Assembly: GCA_965246855.1 (NCBI GenBank) | Contig: CBDFFP010000006.1 | Coordinates: 248,001-312,000 of the forward strand | DNA from: UBA1952 sp965246855 | GTDB lineage: Bacteria; Bacteroidota; Bacteroidia; Chitinophagales; Chitinophagaceae | Length of the DNA: 64,000 nucleotides | Direction: 5' to 3' | Shown here: positions 7,973 through 16,511 of the stretch, in pieces | How the letters are laid out: the number at the start of each line of letters is the position of its first letter | Numbering within the stretch: the first letter of the stretch is position 1 | Translations under genes and position numbers: made by a program | The notes under the pieces: generated by a model | Database searches by the model: none | What the model was told of the DNA's origin: nothing | The model's input: the letters and a program-made list of their open reading frames with translations, nothing else

Positions 7973-9637
7973 TTATTCCTTTACCAGTCGTAACTGTAGC
8001 AGCGGCTTGTCCTTCACTTGAATGCGGATGATGTAAACACCCGGTACGAGTGCTTCCACATGGATAACGGTGTGTTGTTCTTGAATGATACCGCCTCCTG
8101 CGCTTGTGCCCTTCATGTCCACCATATCATAGCGACTGCCCGGCGGCACGCCTTTCAGCGTTACGCTGTGGCTGGCGGGGTTCGGGTAAAGAACAACTTG
8201 TTCATAATCCTTCATGCTGACAACTGCCGTTGGGTTGTAGTGCCAGATAGAATCTGCTACCTCGCAGCCCGGTTGCACGCAGCCAAAGCTGTCGGTTTGC
8301 ATCAGCCAGCCGTAGGTGCCGAGCGTGTCTACAACACCCGAAACGGTATCAAAGAACTGCATGGAGCCGAAACTTACCAAGGTATTGTAAGGACTGCGGA
8401 CAGTGTGCGCCATAAAACCGCTTGATACATTTGTACTGTATGGTTTATATGTTCGTTTGGATTTAATACGCCCGTTACTGTCGGTTATCAAAAGGGTGGG
8501 AAGGTCGGTGGTATCGTATGCGTTCCCGGAAATGTAAAGATTGTGCTGCGTATCCATAAACATGGTTACGGGCTGAGATTGATAATACCCACCGGGGCCG
8601 ATGCTGAACGTGTCTGAAAAGGTTTTGAGCCATAGGGTGTCGCCTTGCGCGTTTGCCCGACCGTATGCGTAAAGGCTATTGTAGTCGTTGGGGTTTGTGC
8701 TAAAAGGGCGGGTGTTGGCCATGTAGGTAAAATAGTAGCCGCCATCGGACATGGGAATTAAATCCACATAATCTGTTCCGGCGATGTATGGGCTGCTGTA
8801 GGGATAGCGCTTCCACCACAGAAAATTACCCAGCGAATCAAATTTGGCAAAGAAATGTCCGTAGCCTACCCCAAGCGCCGATCCAACTTTTCCACATATC
8901 AAGATACCACCATCTGCCGCTTGCACAATTTTATGGGAAACCACCGGATTATTGATGCTACGGGCACTGGCCTGAAAGAGGTTTTTCTCCCACAATATAT
9001 TTCCAACGCAATCGTATTTTACTATATATAGACTCTGAGAATCGGATGTGTAAAGCTTTGAAGACGGATTATAGCTCCTTTTTGCGCTCCCCCATTGTCC
9101 TGTAGCTAAAATACTCCTGTCTGGCAGTTGAGTAGCACAGGTAATATTCCTGTCGCGAATTGAATCAATGTGGTTTATGAGTCTCAAACTATCACCCGAT
9201 TTATTTATCCAAAATAGAAATGGTTGGAATATTTGGGTGGAGTCCTGTAAAGACGTATCTACATTGGCTCCCACAACAACAAAGTTAGTATTGTCGTCTA
9301 TTACGCAGTTCCATCCACTCACTAGATTAAAATAGCCGGGTGAACGGAACCATTTTTTCCAAAGTATCGAACCGTCATAAGCATATTTGGTAGCCCCAAT
9401 ACTAATATTGTATTTGTATGTATTGCTATCGATACGGTCTGTTCCTACAGTATTTCCAAAGCAATAGATACCGGTTGAATCTGCAATCACCTGCCGACCT
9501 ACGGTTGTTTTGGGTCTGTTCAGTTGGCTGTCCTGCACATCAAAATAGGCCGTGAAAGGTTGAGGCGTTACCTGCTGGGCATGGGCCAACAGCACAATAT
9601 GCAAAAGACCTAACAACGACAAAAGTCTCTTTTTCAT
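7973..9637 (-). CDS. Secreted protein with T9SS type A C-terminal sorting domain
   Basis: A 554-residue protein with a Sec signal peptide (MKKRLLSLLGLLHIVLLAHA, cleavage before QQ) and a C-terminal sorting domain: VVLYPNPASHSVTLKG around residue 480, ending GVYIIRIQVKDKPLLQLRLVKE. The region between contains repeated segments of the type LWKKWFRSPG, ILWEKNLFQ, LWWKRYPYS and LWLKTFSDT at roughly regular spacing, suggesting a beta-propeller-like array. It is exported through the SprA system and released or anchored at the surface. No catalytic motif was seen. AT-rich stretches near 9000-9450 differ from the neighbours' base composition. Confidence 0.85.
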   Translation of the reverse strand: MKKRLLSLLGLLHIVLLAHAQQVTPQPFTAYFDVQDSQLNRPKTTVGRQVIADSTGIYCFGNTVGTDRIDSNTYKYNISIGATKYAYDGSILWKKWFRSPGYFNLVSGWNCVIDDNTNFVVVGANVDTSLQDSTQIFQPFLFWINKSGDSLRLINHIDSIRDRNITCATQLPDRSILATGQWGSAKRSYNPSSKLYTSDSQSLYIVKYDCVGNILWEKNLFQASARSINNPVVSHKIVQAADGGILICGKVGSALGVGYGHFFAKFDSLGNFLWWKRYPYSSPYIAGTDYVDLIPMSDGGYYFTYMANTRPFSTNPNDYNSLYAYGRANAQGDTLWLKTFSDTFSIGPGGYYQSQPVTMFMDTQHNLYISGNAYDTTDLPTLLITDSNGRIKSKRTYKPYSTNVSSGFMAHTVRSPYNTLVSFGSMQFFDTVSGVVDTLGTYGWLMQTDSFGCVQPGCEVADSIWHYNPTAVVSMKDYEQVVLYPNPASHSVTLKGVPPGSRYDMVDMKGTSAGGGIIQEQHTVIHVEALVPGVYIIRIQVKDKPLLQLRLVKE

Positions 9638-9650
9638 GTTTCGCTGTTTT

Positions 9651-9697
9651 AAGAAAAAAAAGCCATTTCCGAATAATATATTATTCGGAAATGGCTT
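9651..9697 (-). terminator. Intrinsic terminator of the beta-helix T9SS gene
   Basis: A perfect palindrome of two 19-base arms (AAGCCATTTCCGAATAATA and its complement) at 9660-9697 is followed on the minus strand by a run of T (complement of the A run at 9651-9660). It lies 14 bp past the stop at 9711 and just before the start of the next gene at 9637. Confidence 0.9.
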
Positions 9698-9710
9698 GTG
9701 AAAAAGAAGA

Positions 9711-12206
9711 TTATTGACGGGTAACTTTAAACGTCGTTACCGCATGAGCAGCATCGGTAAGCTGCACGAAGTACGTGCCAGAGACGAAGTGCGCAAGGCT
9801 AATGTTGCCAGTTGTACCGTCAATCGTACCGGAAGCCAGCACCCGACCACTCAGGTCTTTTACTGTGTAATAAGAGCTGCTCTCAATGCCCGTAACTTTT
9901 ACCTCCCCGTCAACAGTCGGGTTTGGATAGAGAGCTATCGGCTGTGCGGTAGCGTTTTGAATCGTGCCAGGTGCGTCAGCAGGAGCCGTTTTATTTTGAG
10001 GTTCTTCAGCCGTCTCTACTACTTCGGGGTCAAAGGAAACTCCCTCATAAACAGACAGATAATGACGGGCGGCAAAGCGGGCCATACCTTCACCATATTG
10101 AGAAATATTCCAAAGTTGTGCTTTGCTCACGTCCGGTACAAGCATCCAGTCACGGTTGTTTTGAGCCAGCAACTGACCGGTCTGGAAAATAGCAACAAAA
10201 TGCCCCAAGTCGGTGCTTTCTTCACTTGTGAGCCTGAAGTTGGCCGGGATTTGGGAGAGGGTATTCAGGCCGGCATCCCATTGACCCAATCCGGTTTGTA
10301 AGGACGCCAATTGAATCTGGAAATTAGGCAGATACTTAGCTGTACTTAACACCCACATCGCACTATCTAAGTCTTGCACACCTTCGTCATTATAAACGCC
10401 GTAATACACATCGAGCATTTCGTAATGAAGCTGTGCATATTGGCTCAACAGGTCATCCCGGTCTGCGCGGGTCGTATCAGCAAGCAGCCCTTCCAATGTA
10501 CTGCGCTGTGCAGCGAAGTCTGTTGAGTTTATAACTGGGGCTGAAGGTGGATTGTCAATATTGGAACGGCAGTTGTAGGAAAGACCGGGTGCCAAAGTCA
10601 TCGTACCACTGGTATATCCCCCTGCTGGAATATTTCCTACATACACAATGGACAAACCGTCGTTCACATAGTTGCGGGGCTGACTGCTGTTGTTCAGATT
10701 GCTAAAACTGTTTTGCGCATCGTAACCGGCAGTGCGACTTAAGCTATTGCTTTGGTCCGCTGCAACAGCGGGCGTTGCGCTGGAATTTGCACTCTTCCGC
10801 ACCTCAACATCAAAAGAATTAGGGTACCTGTTGGTCATCGTGTTGCACAAAAACCGAAGACCCGTCCTACGAGCTGTCATGTCGCTGTTCCAGTCAATTC
10901 CCTGTAGGGCATTGCTCAGGTCTATTAGGGTGTTCCGGTAAATGACATTGTTATTTGCACCGCTGTTTTTCACGGCGATGCCAAAGGTATTGACATTGCC
11001 GTTTTTGGGTGTAACGATTATCGTATTGGCCTCTACTTGATAGCCCGTACAGCCGCCGAGAAAAATAGCGGTCTGCGATTGCCGATTTACGTTATCAGCA
11101 AGCAGGTTAAAGGTATTGCCAGTAATGTAGGCCCGGCTTGTGGAAGCGAGGTTTATCCCTGTGCGGGAGTTGTCGAAAATATTACCATTAATGCTCAATA
11201 AGTAAGACCCATTTTGCGTCATTGCATCGGTGGCTATGGCCGTTTGAAGACCCGTAAAAACACTGGGAATTGCATTAGGGCAAGGCATACCGGGCTGCCG
11301 GGGAGCAATAGTGGTGCAAAGGGGACCAATACTTGCACCGGCATTGGTCAAAAGTATCCCGGTATAGGGAGCATTCCTTGCAGCGGTGCCATTGGTCGTG
11401 TAAACGGTAAAAGAGTTGCCCAAAACACTAATACCATTCACCTCACGCAGGTAAATGAACGCATAACTGGCAGTATTGGGATTCTGGGTTGTAAAGGTGC
11501 AGGCCTTGAAAAAGGAGCGGTCATTTATATAAAGAATTCCAGCACTTCTTATTACAAAGTTCCGGTAGTCTACCAACCGAGCTGCGAAAGCACGGTTATT
11601 TCGAAAAGTTGTGTTGGTCGCCTGAATAATACCGCCTGCAGTGGCGGCGTTGTTGCCACTCCGGAGGTCATAGTTCACGACCCCAAAATTGGAGCCTTCT
11701 ACAACAGCATTATTGCGAAAAATAGCTTGTGCTATTCGCGCATCCGTCTGACTGATAGGAGTGGTTACAAATCCAGAAGGCAACACAGGATAATCTCGGT
11801 CATTAGGCTCTACATTGCCTAACACGCAGATAGCGTTCCAAGGGTTTATTGTACCATTTGGATTAGCTACACCTGTAATGGTAGCGTTATCCACAATCAG
11901 TTGACCACCTGAAGGATTGTTCCCATTCGGGTTGCTAAGAGGATAGCTGTATATTCGGATGCCATCGTAGCTGTTTGCACTGGTCATTGTCAGTACAGCA
12001 CCATTAGTAATCGTAAGCGAGCCCCCTGGCTTAATGAGAATCTGACTTGCACTTTGGTTAGTCGTCCAAGTGATGGGCGAAGTAATAATGACGATCTGTC
12101 CAATGGAGGCAGCAGCATGAAAAAAAAGTCCTAAAAGCATGAACACTGCTTTAAGGACGAAGGCTGGGCTTCTCAGCGAAGCGGGGGGGAGAAAATGCTT
12201 GTTCAT
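9711..12206 (-). CDS. Secreted right-handed beta-helix protein with T9SS sorting domain
   Basis: An 831-residue protein. The start is placed at the Met opening MNKHFLPPASLRS because the signal segment FVLKAVFMLLGLFFHAAASIG follows; an upstream Met at 12248 would add 14 residues. The first 500 residues show parallel beta-helix (pectate-lyase-like) texture: ITNGAVLTMTSANSYDGIRI, repeated N-T-I/F-R-N-N and IFDNSRTGINLAST-type coils. A helical region follows (about 570-720), then a sorting domain starting LYPNPTVDGEVKVTG and ending YFVQLTDAAHAVTTFKVTRQ. No pectinase residues were identified, so it may be a surface adhesin or a polysaccharide-binding protein. It is secreted through T9SS. Confidence 0.85.
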   Translation of the reverse strand: MNKHFLPPASLRSPAFVLKAVFMLLGLFFHAAASIGQIVIITSPITWTTNQSASQILIKPGGSLTITNGAVLTMTSANSYDGIRIYSYPLSNPNGNNPSGGQLIVDNATITGVANPNGTINPWNAICVLGNVEPNDRDYPVLPSGFVTTPISQTDARIAQAIFRNNAVVEGSNFGVVNYDLRSGNNAATAGGIIQATNTTFRNNRAFAARLVDYRNFVIRSAGILYINDRSFFKACTFTTQNPNTASYAFIYLREVNGISVLGNSFTVYTTNGTAARNAPYTGILLTNAGASIGPLCTTIAPRQPGMPCPNAIPSVFTGLQTAIATDAMTQNGSYLLSINGNIFDNSRTGINLASTSRAYITGNTFNLLADNVNRQSQTAIFLGGCTGYQVEANTIIVTPKNGNVNTFGIAVKNSGANNNVIYRNTLIDLSNALQGIDWNSDMTARRTGLRFLCNTMTNRYPNSFDVEVRKSANSSATPAVAADQSNSLSRTAGYDAQNSFSNLNNSSQPRNYVNDGLSIVYVGNIPAGGYTSGTMTLAPGLSYNCRSNIDNPPSAPVINSTDFAAQRSTLEGLLADTTRADRDDLLSQYAQLHYEMLDVYYGVYNDEGVQDLDSAMWVLSTAKYLPNFQIQLASLQTGLGQWDAGLNTLSQIPANFRLTSEESTDLGHFVAIFQTGQLLAQNNRDWMLVPDVSKAQLWNISQYGEGMARFAARHYLSVYEGVSFDPEVVETAEEPQNKTAPADAPGTIQNATAQPIALYPNPTVDGEVKVTGIESSSYYTVKDLSGRVLASGTIDGTTGNISLAHFVSGTYFVQLTDAAHAVTTFKVTRQ

Positions 12207-12524
12207 GGCAAATGTTTTTAAGGGTGAGAACATGTTAAAATTAGGCATTCTCCAGAAAGGATAATCGCATTGTAATCGAAGGAAGTAAAATTTAACCTTT
12301 AATAAACAAATGGCGACACTTTGGCAAAGATTGTTCCATTTCTACCTTCAGAAGGATTTCTTCGGGTACGTTTTTCCTGAGCAAAAGCATGCAAAGCCTT
12401 TTCACCAGCAAAAAACTGACAGGCTTTTTTGCTTCTATCTAACTGTTTTTCAATGAGATAGATACTCTTTCTGTTCTTTTATGTGCATCCCAACAACTTC
12501 TAACAACTACCGGAGACATTTTTC
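12207..12524. other. Intergenic region without recognised feature
   Basis: This 318-base gap between the lipid kinase stop and the beta-helix gene start is AT-rich and presumably carries the promoter of the latter. No open gene, RNA or convincing repeat was seen. Confidence 0.5.
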
Positions 12525-13394
12525 TCAACAAATCACCCGCAGCGCCTTCCGTTCCACCCGAAATGCCACCTTCCCCTCACAGCCACGCGGATCGCCATCG
12601 GTTTGGAAAAGGCGTAATTCCGGGCTTTCAATCGTAATCGCTGCTGCGCGGCGCGTTTTTACAAAGCGGTTTTGGTGGAGCCTTCCCCGCAGGGCATCCA
12701 GCGCAATCAGTGGCCCGGCCCAATGGGGAAAACGGCGCACGATAACCAGGTCCAGCAGTCCGTCGGTGCAGTTGGCATCGGCGGCGATTTTGAAATCGTA
12801 GCCAAACTGTCGCCCGTTGGCCGCTACAATCATAAACGCATCTTCTTCCATCTCCAAGCCGTCCACCGTCAGCTTCCAGCGTTGTGCGCGGTGGTGGAAA
12901 AGCTGGCGCATGATGATGTTGGTATACGCTACAAATCCGCGCTTTTTATTCCCTGCGAAGAGCTGACATACCAGCGCATCAAAGCCCACACCTGCGTTGG
13001 AGAGAAAAAGAGCTTCATTCGCAAAACATACGTCCACCGCCAGTATTTTTCCCTTATTAATGCGATCAATCGCGCCTTCCAAATGGAGCGGAATGCGAAG
13101 GGAACGCGCCAGTCCGTTGCCGCTCCCTTTGGGAATAATGGCCAGCGCCGTTCCGCTTCCGTACAATCCTTTTGCTATATCTGCCACCGAGCCGTCGCCG
13201 CCTACGGCTACTACGGCGTGTGCGCCATTTTTCGCTGCCTCGCGGGCGATTTCTGTGCCGTGTCCTGCATATTTGGTTTTGCGGATTTCGTGGGTAAACC
13301 GCGTTCTATCCAGCCCGGTTTCTATCGCCGACTCAATGGCTTTCACGCGGTCGGTGCCGCTTTTAAGATTGATGACGAAAACGAGAGAATGCAA
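12525..13394 (-). CDS. Diacylglycerol/lipid kinase family protein (DagK/YegS-like)
   Basis: A 289-residue kinase with the diacylglycerol kinase catalytic domain: the nucleotide-binding GGDGSVADIAKGL near residue 64 and PKGSGNGLARSL near residue 88 match the family's GGDGT and P-x-G-T-x-N-x-x-A-R motifs, with Ser replacing Thr in both. Later segments LSNAGVGFDALV and CTDGLLDLVIVRRF are also typical. It phosphorylates a membrane lipid such as diacylglycerol or a sphingoid lipid; Bacteroidota use such kinases in lipid turnover. The Ser-for-Thr changes are conservative and probably compatible with activity. Confidence 0.9.
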   Translation of the reverse strand: MHSLVFVINLKSGTDRVKAIESAIETGLDRTRFTHEIRKTKYAGHGTEIAREAAKNGAHAVVAVGGDGSVADIAKGLYGSGTALAIIPKGSGNGLARSLRIPLHLEGAIDRINKGKILAVDVCFANEALFLSNAGVGFDALVCQLFAGNKKRGFVAYTNIIMRQLFHHRAQRWKLTVDGLEMEEDAFMIVAANGRQFGYDFKIAADANCTDGLLDLVIVRRFPHWAGPLIALDALRGRLHQNRFVKTRRAAAITIESPELRLFQTDGDPRGCEGKVAFRVERKALRVIC

Positions 13395-13511
13395 TGACTA
13401 ATGGGGTTGAATGTGGTTTTTAGGGGGGCTTTATTTTGGAATGGGCTTTTGAAAATGTATGGGCAGCTTCTGCCGGCTATTCGCATTAAAGCATTTTGTG
13501 CTTTTTCCAAA

Positions 13512-13763
13512 CTACCGACAGGTTTTCGCAATCTACTGACAGGTTTTTACGAATTACGCACAGGTTTTTACAAACGACTGATAGGTTTTTGCAATTTACG
13601 CACAGGTTTTTCCAAAAGACTGACGGGTTTCTGCCAACTACGGGCGGGTTTGCGCAATTTACTGACAGGGTTTTACGAACGACTGATGGGTTTCTCCAAA
13701 CTACGCACAGGTTTTTGCAAGATACTGATGGGTTTTCTTCAAACTACCGGCAGTTTTACCGAA
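13512..13763. repeat. 21-bp tandem repeat array A (12 units)
   Basis: Twelve contiguous, imperfect 21-bp units with a core ACAGGTTTTT (for example CTACTGACAGGTTTTTACGAA) fill the gap between the response regulator stop and the lipid kinase start. Because 21 is a multiple of three, the array is open in several frames and would encode heptads like LRTGFYK; no start signal or homologous protein supports translation. There are no spacers, so it is not a CRISPR. Confidence 0.9.
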
Positions 13764-13817
13764 CCAAAGTTCAAGATGGCTTTTACGCTGGCTTCGTGTC
13801 TTGATACTCTTTCTCAA

Positions 13818-14534
13818 CTACTCGGTGAACTTATAGCCTACGCCCCGCACGGAATGAAAATGGCGCGGCGAGCGGCTGTCGGTTTCAAAATACTTGCGGA
13901 AGTTGAGGATGAAATTGTCTATGGTGCGGGTGGTGGGATAGACGTTGTAGCCCCAAACAACTTGCAGAATATGCTCGCGGCTCACTACGTCGCCTTTGTT
14001 TTCGATGAGGAGTTTTAAGAGTGCGGATTCCTTTTTGGAGAGCGGCACTTTTTCGCCGTCTTTGGTGGTTGCTTCGTGCGCCGAGAACGCCACGCGGCAG
14101 CCGTCGCCGAAGGTGTATTCTTCCTCCATCTGCCCGTTGCTGTTGTGGATGTGGCGGCCCTTTTGAATCAGCTTATCCACGCGCAGGAGCAGCTCTTCGA
14201 GGTTGAAAGGCTTAGTGAGATAATCATCGCCGCCGCGCTTGAGACCTTCTACGCGGTCGGCGCCCGAATTGCGGGCCGAAAGAAAAAGAACGGGCACGGA
14301 TTTGTGTTGTAGCCGGATGCTTTCGCACACCGCAAGGCCGTCCATTCCGGGCAGCATAATGTCGAGGATAATGCAATCGAAATGCTCGTTTTTCACGGCT
14401 TTCAGCGCGGCAGGGCCGGAGTCGGCAAGGGTGGTTTCGTAGCCCTCCAGCTCCATGTTGAGGCGCAGGGCTTCGCGCAGGCTTTCTTCGTCTTCTACAA
14501 TGAGGACAGAGGCTTTTGGGGTGGGACGGCGCAT
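13818..14534 (-). CDS. OmpR-family response regulator (orphan in this window)
   Basis: A 238-residue regulator: receiver domain (residues 8-120) with the acidic pair in LIVEDEES, the phosphorylated Asp in CIILDIMLPGMDG (about residue 57), and the conserved Lys in YLTKPFN; then a winged-helix DNA-binding domain (about 140-238) with LSKKESALLKLLIENKG and TRTIDNFILNFRKYFE, ending VRGVGYKF. It binds DNA upon phosphorylation by a histidine kinase. No kinase gene adjoins it; the hybrid kinase at 21712 is a possible but unproven partner. It is divergent from the hexapeptide gene. Confidence 0.95.
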   Translation of the reverse strand: MRRPTPKASVLIVEDEESLREALRLNMELEGYETTLADSGPAALKAVKNEHFDCIILDIMLPGMDGLAVCESIRLQHKSVPVLFLSARNSGADRVEGLKRGGDDYLTKPFNLEELLLRVDKLIQKGRHIHNSNGQMEEEYTFGDGCRVAFSAHEATTKDGEKVPLSKKESALLKLLIENKGDVVSREHILQVVWGYNVYPTTRTIDNFILNFRKYFETDSRSPRHFHSVRGVGYKFTE

Positions 14535-14632
14535 GGAGGAAAATAGAAGGGAAAAGGTTTCTTACAAACAAAGAAAAGCGGGCGCGGTTGCTTCTTTGTC
14601 ACAGAACTTTACCAACTCCCGAAAACGCGATT

Positions 14633-15232
14633 TTGTTCTACGAATTTAAAGGCTTCCGGCCCGTTGTGCATCCTACTGCTTTTGTGCATCCGCAGGCGGC
14701 GGTTACGGGCAATGTGGTTATTGGCGCGCACTGCTACATTGGCCCCGGCGCGGCATTGCGCGGCGACTGGGGTGGCATTTTGCTGGAAGACGGCTGTAAT
14801 GTGCAGGAAAACTGCACGGTGCATATGTTTCCGGGCGTGGTGGTGCGGCTGCATAAAGGCGCGCATATCGGTCACGGCGCAATTGTGCACGGCGCAACGA
14901 TTGGCGAGAATTGCCTTGTAGGAATGAACGCCGTTTTGATGGATGAAGTGGTGGTGGAGAAGGAATGTATCATTGGCGCACTGGCTTTTGTGCCGGCGGG
15001 AATGCACATTCCGCAACGCTCGCTGGTGGTAGGTAATCCGGCGAAAATTGTGAAGCCCGTTTCCGACGAAATGATAGACTGGAAAACGCGCGGAACAGCC
15101 TTGTATCAGGCACTGCCGGGTGAATGTCATGCGGCATTGAGAGCGTGTGAGCCGCTACGGGAAATGCCCGCTGACCGGCCTTCACAGGAGTCGTTGTATG
15201 AGACGTGGAACCGGATAAAAGAAGAAAAATAA
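14633..15232 (+). CDS. Left-handed beta-helix (hexapeptide) protein, gamma-carbonic-anhydrase/PaaY-like
   Basis: About 199 residues of hexapeptide repeats: VHPTAFVHPQAAVTGNVVIG, CYIGPGAALRGDWGGILLED, IGHGAIVHGATIGENCLVGM, with the paired-histidine pattern (GHGAIVHGA) of metal-binding gamma-class carbonic anhydrases and PaaY-type proteins, which assemble as trimers. The only in-frame ATG (14516) would add 39 unrelated residues and overlap the divergent regulator gene; homologous starts fit TTG 14633 (or ATT 14630), giving MFYEFKGFRPVVHPTAF. The substrate is not evident: relatives are carbonic anhydrases or thioesterases of phenylacetate metabolism. Its neighbour on the other side is a CoA-transferase, which fits a CoA-ester role. 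Confidence 0.8.
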   Translation: MFYEFKGFRPVVHPTAFVHPQAAVTGNVVIGAHCYIGPGAALRGDWGGILLEDGCNVQENCTVHMFPGVVVRLHKGAHIGHGAIVHGATIGENCLVGMNAVLMDEVVVEKECIIGALAFVPAGMHIPQRSLVVGNPAKIVKPVSDEMIDWKTRGTALYQALPGECHAALRACEPLREMPADRPSQESLYETWNRIKEEK

Positions 15233-15263
15233 AACAGCCGCCCCGATTTCCGGGACGGCTGTT
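15233..15263. terminator. Bidirectional terminator
   Basis: AACAGCCG(C)CCCG and CGGG(A)CGGCTGTT form a stem between the convergent hexapeptide gene and scoB; A/T-rich sequence on both sides suits termination in both directions. Confidence 0.8.
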
Positions 15264-15283
15264 CCAAAAGAAAAACGAAAAAT

Positions 15284-15937
15284 CTAGAACGCCATTTCCG
15301 GGCAATCGTCGGCAATCACGAGGCGGCCTGCTGTCTTAGATTTGATTTCTTCTACGCTCACGCCCGGCGCGCGCTCGGTGCAATGAAAGCCTTCGGGCGT
15401 GACCTCAAAATAGCCAAGGTCGGTCACCACTTTTTTCACGCATTGCAGGCCCGTAAGCGGCAGAGAGCATTTGGAGAGCAACTTGCTGTTTCCCCCCTTG
15501 TCGGTGTGTTGCATGGCCACGATGATATTCTTCGCGGCAGCTACAAGGTCCATTGCGCCGCCCATGCCTTTGATAAGTTTTCCGGGAATTTTCCAGTTGG
15601 CGATGTCGCCATTGTCGGCCACTTCCATCGCGCCCAGAACCGTAAGATCTACTTTCCCGGCGCGGATCATGCCGAAAGAAGCGGCGGAGTCAAAAATAGC
15701 GGAGCCGGGCAGCGTGGTTACGGTTTGCTTACCCGCGTTAATCAGGTCGGCGTCTTCTTCGCCTTCAAACGGAAACGGCCCCATGCCGAGCAGTCCGTTT
15801 TCGGATTGCAGCATCACGCTGATGCCGTCGGGGATAAAATTGGCGACGAGGGTCGGGATGCCGATGCCGAGATTGACGTAGAATCCGTCTTGCAGTTCGC
15901 GGGCAATGCGGCGGGCGATTTGTTCTTTGGAGAGCAT
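15284..15937 (-). CDS. scoB: 3-oxoacid CoA-transferase subunit B
   Basis: A 217-residue beta subunit of the succinyl-CoA:3-ketoacid (or acetate) CoA-transferase, which moves CoA between acyl donors and acetoacetate-type acids. The start is set at MLSKEQIARRIARELQDGFY; the frame is open further upstream but through simple repeats. It has GFYVNLGIGIPTLVANF, the catalytic Glu in LQSENGLLGMGP (about residue 47), and the typical segment GSAIFDSAASFGMIRAGKVD. The alpha subunit follows upstream on the same strand at 16498-17202, but a four-helix-bundle gene and repeats sit between them, where the subunits are usually adjacent. Confidence 0.93.
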   Translation of the reverse strand: MLSKEQIARRIARELQDGFYVNLGIGIPTLVANFIPDGISVMLQSENGLLGMGPFPFEGEEDADLINAGKQTVTTLPGSAIFDSAASFGMIRAGKVDLTVLGAMEVADNGDIANWKIPGKLIKGMGGAMDLVAAAKNIIVAMQHTDKGGNSKLLSKCSLPLTGLQCVKKVVTDLGYFEVTPEGFHCTERAPGVSVEEIKSKTAGRLVIADDCPEMAF

Positions 15938-15970
15938 GTGTTTAATGCGGGAATGCGGGAGAATGTGCTT

Positions 15971-15992
15971 AATGTGAGGAATGCGGAGAATG
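15971..15992. repeat. Left arm of inverted repeat around the four-helix-bundle gene
   Basis: AATGTGAGGAATGCGGAGAA plus TG; its inverted copy with one base fewer is at 16460-16480. It is part of a longer run of GGAATGCGGGAGAATG-like units between scoB and the four-helix-bundle gene. Confidence 0.8.
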
Positions 15993-16001
15993 AGGGGAAT
16001 A

Positions 16002-16397
16002 TCAGGGATGGTTATCGCTTTCTTCGGAAGCTGTTCCTCCTTTCTTATTTTCTTTTTGGCGTGCGGTCCTGATGATGGCATTCAAAAGCCGCAGTACCTC
16101 TTCTAAAAGTGCTAAAGACTCCGGGCAGTCCGGGTAATCTTCTGCGTGTTGGCACAGCAAGAGCCAGTATTGAGTCTCCCGCGCTTCTTTGTCTGCAACC
16201 TTGAGCTTGTGGATAAAATCGGCATTACTTTCTGCGGATTGTGCCTCTACTGCATTCGCGCCTACCGACGTAGCAGACCGCAGCAATTGCTTTGCGACCA
16301 CAAACTTTTTATGCGCTTCCAACTTGGTGCAAAAGCGAATAACTGCGAGTGAAAGCTGGAAGGATTTATGGAGTAATGGGTTATCAGAAAATTCCAT
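16002..16397 (-). CDS. Four-helix-bundle protein (23S rRNA intervening-sequence protein family)
   Basis: A 131-residue helical protein with the family pattern: an N-terminal helix LHKSFQLSLAVIRFCTKLEA, then LLRSATSVGANAVEAQSAES, KLKVADKEARETQYWLLLC, and a final helix ending in a Lys/Glu-rich tail. These small proteins were first found encoded in intervening sequences of 23S rRNA but are also scattered singly in Bacteroidota genomes; their function is unknown. Here it lies between scoA and scoB, bracketed by inverted repeats (15971-15992 and 16460-16480), which suggests insertion into the operon. A second, frameshifted member is at 20484-20866. Confidence 0.85.
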   Translation of the reverse strand: MEFSDNPLLHKSFQLSLAVIRFCTKLEAHKKFVVAKQLLRSATSVGANAVEAQSAESNADFIHKLKVADKEARETQYWLLLCQHAEDYPDCPESLALLEEVLRLLNAIIRTARQKENKKGGTASEESDNHP

Positions 16398-16459
16398 TGC
16401 GTTTAGCTTTAAGGGGGAAGGTAGAAAGGAAGAAGTCAGGGTCGGTAATGCTATTACCG

Positions 16460-16480
16460 CATTCTCCGCATTCTCACATT
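16460..16480. repeat. Right arm of inverted repeat around the four-helix-bundle gene
   Basis: CATTCTCCGCATTCTCACAT plus T is the inverted copy of the arm at 15971-15992. It is flanked by further ATTACCGCATT units also found near 56687-56792. Confidence 0.8.
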
Positions 16481-16488
16481 ACCGCATT

Positions 16489-16511
16489 GGCCGCGCGCTA
16501 TGCGCGCGGCC
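16489..16511. repeat. Very GC-rich hairpin overlapping the scoA stop
   Basis: GGCCGCGCGC and GCGCGCGGCC form a perfect 10-bp stem with a TAT loop. The scoA stop codon (16498-16500) is inside it. No T run follows on the minus strand, so it may stabilise the mRNA 3' end rather than terminate. Confidence 0.75.

Noticed and set aside
13512..13763. CRISPR array
   Set aside because: Units are contiguous, imperfect and without spacers; no cas genes are present.
13401..14018. Plus-strand open frame across array A and the 3' end of the response regulator
   Set aside because: It reads heptads from the 21-bp repeats and then the antisense of a well-supported regulator; several frames are open equally.
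15284..16081. Longer scoB starting at 16081
   Set aside because: The extra 48 codons read through ATGCGG-type simple repeats and into the four-helix-bundle gene; the family start is at 15937.
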